NCBI RefSeq assembly: GCF_029850875.1
Contig: NZ_JAOVAM010000003.1
Span: 164,916-228,915, forward strand
Origin: Rothia similimucilaginosa
Lineage (GTDB): Bacteria; Actinomycetota; Actinomycetes; Actinomycetales; Micrococcaceae
Reading direction: 5' to 3'
DNA length: 64,000 bases
Made by a program: the position numbers and the translations under genes. The notes beneath the pieces were generated by a model. That model saw only the letters and a program-made list of their open reading frames with translations. It was not told where the DNA came from and did no database searches. Position 1 is the first letter of the stretch. Every line of letters starts with the position of its first letter. Of this stretch, positions 58,906-64,000 are shown piece after piece.

Positions 58906-60336
58906 TTATTTCTGCGGGAAGAGCAGAGCCAACGCCTCACCCAGGGTGGTTACCTCACGTACGGTGACACCTTCGGGTACATCCCCTACGCCTGCCGGGG
59001 AGGCTGGCACCAGCACGTGTGTGAAGCCCAGTCGGCCCACTTCCGCAATACGCTGGCGGATGCCCGGCACGGCGCGCACCTCACCGGCCAGACCGACTTC
59101 GCCAAAGACCGCGAGCTTACGCGGGAGCGGCTTATTCTGGGCCGCTGAAGCCAACGCCATCACGCAGGCCAGGTCAGCGGCGGGTTCGGTAATCTTTGCG
59201 CCACCCACGGTAGAAACGTAGCAGTCGAGCTTGCCCACATTCAGACCGGCGCGGCGCTGTAGCACCGCCAATAGCATTTGAATACGCGCCGAATCCAGAC
59301 CCGAAACGGTACGGCGAGGGGCGGGTGCCACCGCCTGATCCAGCAGGGCCTGCACCTCCGCGAGCAGGGGTCGGCGGCCCTCCATTGTGACGGTCACGCA
59401 GGTACCGGGTACGGGGTGCGGAGTGCTGGAGACGAACATGCCGGAGGGGTCCAGCACCGGCGCGATACCGTCTTCGTCCATATCGAAGCAACCGACCTCG
59501 TCGGTGGGTCCGAAGCGGTTCTTGATAGCGCGTAGCATACGGATATTCGAGTGCTTATCGCCCTCGAACTGGCAGACCACGTCCACTAGGTGTTCGAGTA
59601 GGCGCGGACCCGCAATGGTACCTTCCTTGGTCACGTGACCCACGAGCAGAGTGCACATATTGCGTTCCTTTGCGGCAGCAATGACGGAGGCGGCAACCTC
59701 ACGCACCTGGGTCACGCCACCGGCGCTACCCTCAACTTCAGCGGAGGCGAGGGTCTGCACGGAGTCGATGACCAGTAGGGAGGGGGTGACCTGCTCAATA
59801 TGCGCCAGGGCGGTGCCGAGGTCGGTTTCGCTGGTCAGGTAGAGGGTGTCCGCGATGGCGCGGATGCGGTCGGCGCGGAGCTTGACCTGCGCGGCGGATT
59901 CCTCGCCGGTAATGTACAGGACTGGGCGCGGAGGCTGGGTGTTGTGTGCCGGGTTATTCTGCCCCGCATTCCGGGTGGTGCCGCGCGCGAAGGTGGCGGC
60001 GACGTCCAGCAGCAGGGTGGATTTGCCCACGCCGGGTTCGCCCGCCATGAGGATGACCGCGCCGGGTACAAGTCCGCCGCCAAGCACGCGATCAAATTCG
60101 GGGTTTCCGGTGCTCATGTAGGCGGCTACGCGCGAGTCGACTTCTGCGATGGGCTGGGCGGGTTTCTGTACACTGGATGCGGCGCGAGTGCGCGCGCGGG
60201 TGCCCCCGGCGGCCTCTTCGACGGTGCCCCAGGTTTGGCATTGGCCGCAGCGGCCTACCCATTTGGCGGTGGTCCAGCCGCATTCGGTGCAGCGGTAGGC
60301 GGGTGCGTTTTTGGTGTTTTTCGTGCGCGCGGTCAT
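58906..60336 (-). CDS. radA: DNA repair protein RadA
   Basis: A 476-residue RadA (Sms). The N-terminal C4 zinc finger is YRCTECGWTTAKWVGRCGQC. Walker A is AGEPGVGKSTLLLDVA, and the RadA-specific KNRFG motif is in RAIKNRFGPTDEVG. A C-terminal Lon-like domain (about 340-476) includes VSTVGGAKITEPAADLACVM. RadA is a RecA-like helicase that branch-migrates recombination intermediates. It is divergent from disA, a common partner. Confidence 0.95.
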   Translation of the reverse strand: MTARTKNTKNAPAYRCTECGWTTAKWVGRCGQCQTWGTVEEAAGGTRARTRAASSVQKPAQPIAEVDSRVAAYMSTGNPEFDRVLGGGLVPGAVILMAGEPGVGKSTLLLDVAATFARGTTRNAGQNNPAHNTQPPRPVLYITGEESAAQVKLRADRIRAIADTLYLTSETDLGTALAHIEQVTPSLLVIDSVQTLASAEVEGSAGGVTQVREVAASVIAAAKERNMCTLLVGHVTKEGTIAGPRLLEHLVDVVCQFEGDKHSNIRMLRAIKNRFGPTDEVGCFDMDEDGIAPVLDPSGMFVSSTPHPVPGTCVTVTMEGRRPLLAEVQALLDQAVAPAPRRTVSGLDSARIQMLLAVLQRRAGLNVGKLDCYVSTVGGAKITEPAADLACVMALASAAQNKPLPRKLAVFGEVGLAGEVRAVPGIRQRIAEVGRLGFTHVLVPASPAGVGDVPEGVTVREVTTLGEALALLFPQK

Positions 60337-60544
60337 GGGTCTATTTTAGGGTCTGGGACGATATGGTGCGCGGTGTTTGGTCACGGCGAAATAGGGCACC
60401 ACAGAATACATTTTTACTCTTAAATGCAGATAGTTTAGACCTGTACACTCCCACATAAATATTGAGAATATCCGTTCGTTTTTAAGGCACTTTAGCCCGC
60501 CGTTCCGCCGCTGACCTGGCTCAATAACCACCCTTACGGGTACA

Positions 60545-61621
60545 ATGTTTTTTGTGCAGATGAATTATAGTGACCTATTGATTAAAACTATCGCCCGAAT
60601 CGCCCCCGGCACCGAGCTCCGTGAGGGTCTGGAACGCATCATGCGTGGCCGTACGGGCGCACTCATCGTCCTCGGATCCGACCGCACCGTATCTTCCATG
60701 TCCTCGGGCGGTTTCAATATCGACACCGAGTTCTCGGCAACCCGTCTGCGCGAGCTGGCGAAGATGGATGGCGCTATTATCTGCGACCGCGACGCCACCC
60801 GCCTGTTGCACGCCGGCGTGCAGCTCATGCCGGACGCCTCCATTGACACGAACGAGTCCGGCACCCGCCACCGCACCGCCGAACGCACGGCGATTCAGAC
60901 CGGTTTCCCGGTGATTTCAGTAAGCGCGTCGATGTCCGTGATTTCGGTGTACGTTGACGGCACCCGCTACATGGTTGAAGACAGCCAGTACATGATGGCT
61001 CGCGCAAACCAGGCGATTCAGACCCTTGAAAGCTATAAGAAGCGCCTGCGTTCTGTGCTCTCCAGCCTGTCTGCCCTGGAGATTGAATCGAACGTTTCCC
61101 TGGGCGATGTGGCGATGACCCTGCAGCGCATGGAGATGGTGAACCGCATTATCCGCGAGGTCAGCCACTACGTGCTGGAGCTCGGCGTGCACGGCCGCCT
61201 GATTGCCCTGCAGTTGGAGGAGCTACGCGCCCCCGAGATGACCGCTAGCGACCTAATTCTGCGCGACTATCTGCCCGAGGTAAACGACGAGCTGATGACT
61301 GCTGGCGTTGAGGCGCTTCAGAACCTGAACGATATGGACATCGTGGATCTGCGCACGATTGCCCGCACTGTCGGCTTTGGCGAGAACCCCGACCTGGAGC
61401 TCCCTTTGCAGCCTCGCGGTTTCCGCCTGCTCGCCGGCATTCCGAGCATCCCGAACGCTATTTCTGAGCGTCTGGTGGAGCGCTTCGGCAGCCTGCAGGC
61501 TCTGATGGCGGCGTCCCTTGAGGATCTGCGCGCCGTGGACGGTGTGGGTGAGGCTCGTGCCCGCACGGTGCGCGAGCAGCTGTCCCGCATGGCGGAGAGC
61601 AGCTTGGAGAAGTACCTCTAA
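60545..61621 (+). CDS. disA: Diadenylate cyclase and DNA integrity scanning protein
   Basis: A 358-residue DisA. The N-terminal DAC domain has DGAIICDRDATRLLHAGVQL and the RHR motif in SGTRHRTAERTA, the residues that make c-di-AMP from ATP. A linker helix bundle follows. The C-terminal HhH domain (FGSLQALMAASLEDL, then VDGVGEARARTVREQL) binds branched DNA. It links genome integrity to c-di-AMP. Divergent from radA, separated by 208 bp. Confidence 0.95.
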   Translation: MFFVQMNYSDLLIKTIARIAPGTELREGLERIMRGRTGALIVLGSDRTVSSMSSGGFNIDTEFSATRLRELAKMDGAIICDRDATRLLHAGVQLMPDASIDTNESGTRHRTAERTAIQTGFPVISVSASMSVISVYVDGTRYMVEDSQYMMARANQAIQTLESYKKRLRSVLSSLSALEIESNVSLGDVAMTLQRMEMVNRIIREVSHYVLELGVHGRLIALQLEELRAPEMTASDLILRDYLPEVNDELMTAGVEALQNLNDMDIVDLRTIARTVGFGENPDLELPLQPRGFRLLAGIPSIPNAISERLVERFGSLQALMAASLEDLRAVDGVGEARARTVREQLSRMAESSLEKYL

Positions 61622-61715
61622 GAGAACAGATTATCCATCCCTCAAAAATAGTTTTACGATATGATGCAGTGACAGTGGAGTTCTCTCCGTACCTTGGCAC
61701 CCCAAGGAGGTCACA

Positions 61716-61940
61716 ATGTCATACTCACGCACCAAGCGTCCCGTCCCGTTCTTTGTATGGGCATCCCCCATCCTGTTCCTGATTTACCTGCCACTACTAT
61801 GGTTCAAGGTCATCCCCAACTCCTTTGAGGTGACCGACCTGTCCACCCTGCTCTTGGCGGCACTGCAGTGGACCGCTTTCGGTAGTCTGCTCGGGTACCT
61901 GGGCGAGCGCCGCTTCGCCAAACCTCGCACCTCCAAGTAA
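61716..61940 (+). CDS. Small membrane protein (74 aa)
   Basis: 74 residues with two hydrophobic helices (about 12-31 and 43-60) and a basic tail (ERRFAKPRTSK). A perfect AAGGAGG lies 5 nt upstream of ATG 61716, so it is well expressed. No family recognised; similar small proteins follow disA in related genomes, I believe, but this was not checked. Confidence 0.78.
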   Translation: MSYSRTKRPVPFFVWASPILFLIYLPLLWFKVIPNSFEVTDLSTLLLAALQWTAFGSLLGYLGERRFAKPRTSK

Positions 61941-61956
61941 TAACCATATAAAAGCT

Positions 61957-61995
61957 AAAGCCCCCGCGCCGGAAAATATCCAGCGAAGGGGCTTT
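61957..61995 (+). terminator. Terminator after the 74-aa gene
   Basis: Stem AAAGCCCC ... GGGGCTTT with an inner CCGG/CCaG pair, 17 bp after the stop. It also faces the convergent gene at 62032. Confidence 0.7.
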
Positions 61996-62031
61996 GTACA
62001 CTCACACAGGGGTGAAAACTATAGACGTGAA

Positions 62032-62787
62032 CTACTGAATCACGAAGTTCACTTGAGTCGAAGTCACACCATTCACCGTAGCAGTCGCCCAGTAAGAACC
62101 CTTCTGAGCATTCGAAGCGGAGGAGCAGCCCAGAACGTTGATCTTACGGTCCCACGCCAGGTCGGTCGCACCCTCAGAGCCTGCAGCCACGTCCGCCTTA
62201 GGCAGGGTGGTCGCCGCGCACAGGCTACGGGTGTACACCCGAGCCGCACCGGAGGTGATGTTCAGGTCCACGCCGGTGTTCGCACCCTCGCCACCCACAG
62301 CGCAGGGGGTCTTCGAGGAGTTCGTGTAGGTCACGTGGAAGGACACCTGCTCACCGGTTGCGAAGGTATGCTTCGCGGGGGTGACGGTCACCTTCAGGTC
62401 GTTCGCGGTGCAGGCCGCAACAGCAGCCGCAGTGGTCACCGAAGGGACCGGTGCGGGGGTGGTCACGCTTGCAGTGGGTGCCGCAGAAGCGGTCACCGAG
62501 GGGGTTACCGAAGCAGTAGCCGAAGCAGACGCGGTTGCAGAGGCAGTCGCACTAGTGGACGGGGTAGCCGAAGCAGTTTCTGTAGGGCGAGCACTGAAGC
62601 TCTGGAAGGGCGCACCGGAAGGCGTCGCAGTAGAGGCTACAGTGGCGTCCTTCTTGCCGTTAATCATGCCGATCATGGAGGTCACGCCAGCAACCAGCAG
62701 CAAAATAATAGCGAGCAGAGCAATAACCGCCACGATACGACGACGACGGTACACTTCGGGAGGCAGAACGGGACCATTTTCAGACAT
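62032..62787 (-). CDS. Membrane-anchored extracellular protein with Ser/Thr/Ala stalk
   Basis: A 251-residue protein. A cytoplasmic basic start (RRRRIVAVI) leads into one membrane helix (about 18-40). A low-complexity stalk (about 49-125, SATASATASASATASVTPSV type) follows. The extracellular beta-rich domain (126-251, four Cys: ACTANDLKVTVTP and CAVGG among others) recalls actinobacterial surface domains with an Ig-like fold. Probably cell-wall associated; no sorting signal is seen. Function unknown. Confidence 0.72.
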   Translation of the reverse strand: MSENGPVLPPEVYRRRRIVAVIALLAIILLLVAGVTSMIGMINGKKDATVASTATPSGAPFQSFSARPTETASATPSTSATASATASASATASVTPSVTASAAPTASVTTPAPVPSVTTAAAVAACTANDLKVTVTPAKHTFATGEQVSFHVTYTNSSKTPCAVGGEGANTGVDLNITSGAARVYTRSLCAATTLPKADVAAGSEGATDLAWDRKINVLGCSSASNAQKGSYWATATVNGVTSTQVNFVIQ

Positions 62788-62879
62788 ACCTCTAGGATAC
62801 CGGGTTTAACCTTGAGATTCACAGTGAACTCTGTTCATGCAATTTTGGGAATATATATTCTGTGGCGTAGGCTTTTCGG

Positions 62880-63935
62880 ATGACCTCAGAGCCCAAACGC
62901 ACCACACGCACGCGCCCCGAACCTACCCTGGCTGAAGACACGAACATCAAAGCACTCCACCACCGAATCAACCAGTGGTTCCTCAACCAGGCACGCGATT
63001 TGCCGTGGCGTCGTGACGAGTGCACCCCCTGGGGAGTGATGGTCAGCGAATTCATGCTGCAGCAGACCCCCGTCAAGCGCGTGCTACCCGTGTGGGAGGA
63101 GTGGATGCGCCGCTGGCCCACCCCCGCCGACCTTGCCGCCGAGCCCGCATCGGAGGCGGTGCGCGCCTGGGGCCGCCTGGGTTACCCGCGCCGTGCGCAG
63201 CGTCTGCACGGTACCGCTGTCGCGATTGTGGAGCAGCACAGCGGTGAAGTTCCCGCCGACTATGAGGCGCTACTGGCTCTGCCGGGCGTAGGTTCTTACA
63301 CGGCGGCGGCGATTAGCGTGTTCGCGTTTGGTCTGCGCGCCACGGTCATTGATACAAATATCCGTCGCGTGCATGCGCGCGCCGTGTCCGGCAAGGCGCT
63401 GCCCTCCCGTTCGTTGACGGCGGCTGAGACTCGCCTGGCGGAGGCGCTCATGCCCGCCGACACCCCCACCTCCTGCCTGTGGAATGCGGCAACCATGGAG
63501 CTTGGTGCGCTGGTCTGTACGGCGAAGTCCCCAACCTGCGAGCTCTGCCCCGTGGAGGATCTGTGTGCCTGGGTTGCGGCGGGCAAGCCGGAGGCGGACT
63601 ACGCCCCCAAGGGCCAGAGCTGGCACGGCACGGACCGTCAGGTACGCGGGGCGGTTATGGCGGTGTTGCGTGCGGCGCATGAGCCGGTGGACCGCGAGCT
63701 CATCCTGGGTGCGGGTGTAGCCTCGGCTGGCGGCACGGCCTCTTCACCCGCTGCAGCTTCTTCGCCTGACTTGGCGTTCCCCTCGGATGCACCCGCCGCG
63801 GTGCACCACCCACTCAAGGCGTTGTATGCGCTCTCCCCCGCCGCCGAACAGCTGCAGCGCTGCTACGCGGGGCTGCTAGCGGACTCTCTGGCACGCGAGG
63901 TCGCCCAGGGCGATACAGTGCTCATCTCGCTCTAG
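62880..63935 (+). CDS. mutY: A/G-specific adenine glycosylase
   Basis: A 351-residue MutY that removes adenine opposite 8-oxoguanine. It has the DLPWRRDECTPWGVMVSEFM start, EFMLQQTPVKRV, the HhH motif LPGVGSYTAAAI and catalytic Asp in VIDTNIRRVHARA. The 4Fe-4S loop is CTAKSPTCELCPVEDLC. The C-terminal part is short, lacking a clear NUDIX-like domain, as in several actinobacteria. Confidence 0.94.
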   Translation: MTSEPKRTTRTRPEPTLAEDTNIKALHHRINQWFLNQARDLPWRRDECTPWGVMVSEFMLQQTPVKRVLPVWEEWMRRWPTPADLAAEPASEAVRAWGRLGYPRRAQRLHGTAVAIVEQHSGEVPADYEALLALPGVGSYTAAAISVFAFGLRATVIDTNIRRVHARAVSGKALPSRSLTAAETRLAEALMPADTPTSCLWNAATMELGALVCTAKSPTCELCPVEDLCAWVAAGKPEADYAPKGQSWHGTDRQVRGAVMAVLRAAHEPVDRELILGAGVASAGGTASSPAAASSPDLAFPSDAPAAVHHPLKALYALSPAAEQLQRCYAGLLADSLAREVAQGDTVLISL

Positions 63936-63982
63936 GAATCATCTGAGTGGAGCTTCTCCTTGAGAAGACAGAAAACGACTGT

Positions 63983-63992
63983 GGGGGGGGGG
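63983..63992. repeat. Run of ten G near the window edge
   Basis: A ten-G homopolymer 48 bp after mutY. The flanking gene lies outside the window, so its setting cannot be judged. Confidence 0.5.
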
Positions 63993-64000
63993 CGGGGTAT

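Overview
The window looks like chromosomal DNA from a high-GC actinobacterium of the Micrococcaceae, most likely Rothia (the kind found in the mouth and airways). This rests on protein resemblance, the high GC of most genes and the gene repertoire (branched-chain keto-acid dehydrogenase, MetQNI, divergent radA/disA, single-domain asparaginase, DUF47-PiT). The genus is an inference because no database search could be run. Most of the window is ordinary core genome. There are no rRNA genes, CRISPR arrays, complete insertion sequences or prophage.

Layout. 0-4.2 kb: fructose PTS operon on the minus strand (fruR, fruK, fruA, then the start of ptsI). 4.6-6.3 kb: a VanZ-like protein and a tandem histidine phosphatase. 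6.6-9.0 kb: an ATPase/FtsX-type permease pair. 9.2-11.7 kb: a HAD phosphatase whose 3' end and terminator are duplicated around an AT-rich cassette encoding a secreted bacteriocin-like precursor and a small membrane protein. 11.7-14.5 kb: methionine importer metQ-metN-metI. 14.8-18.7 kb: acyl-CoA ligase, a 49-residue membrane protein, a sugar acetyltransferase and a membrane protein. 18.8-22.5 kb: branched-chain keto-acid dehydrogenase E1a-E1b-E2. 22.9-24.1 kb: aminotransferase. 24.3-27.4 kb: a WXG100-like helical protein followed by an 806-residue alpha/beta-hydrolase protein. 27.6-33.7 kb: purB, an EcsC-like protein, an RhtA-type exporter with a decayed tandem paralogue, a spermidine synthase-like protein and a DsbA-like lipoprotein.

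34-47 kb contains tRNA-Thr, three tRNA-Ser genes (TGA, GCT, CGA), several small membrane proteins, a quinone oxidoreductase, a winged-helix regulator, upp, and a TetR / YhgE-Pip / degenerate ABC-ATPase unit lying between tRNA-Ser(CGA) and tadA. 47-54.6 kb carries recQ, a DedA protein, three four-helix membrane proteins, a single-domain asparaginase and tRNA-Lys. Between 54.74 and 54.91 kb there is a promoter, a cloverleaf-like RNA fold and a strong intrinsic terminator, just upstream of a DUF47-PiT phosphate transport operon. The right end holds a shortened GT2 glycosyltransferase, an FUSC protein and a genome-maintenance group (radA, disA, mutY).

The items most worth follow-up are the 54.8-kb structured RNA, the bacteriocin-like cassette flanked by the duplicated HAD tail, the ATPase-dead ABC partner of YhgE, and the WXG-like/hydrolase pair.
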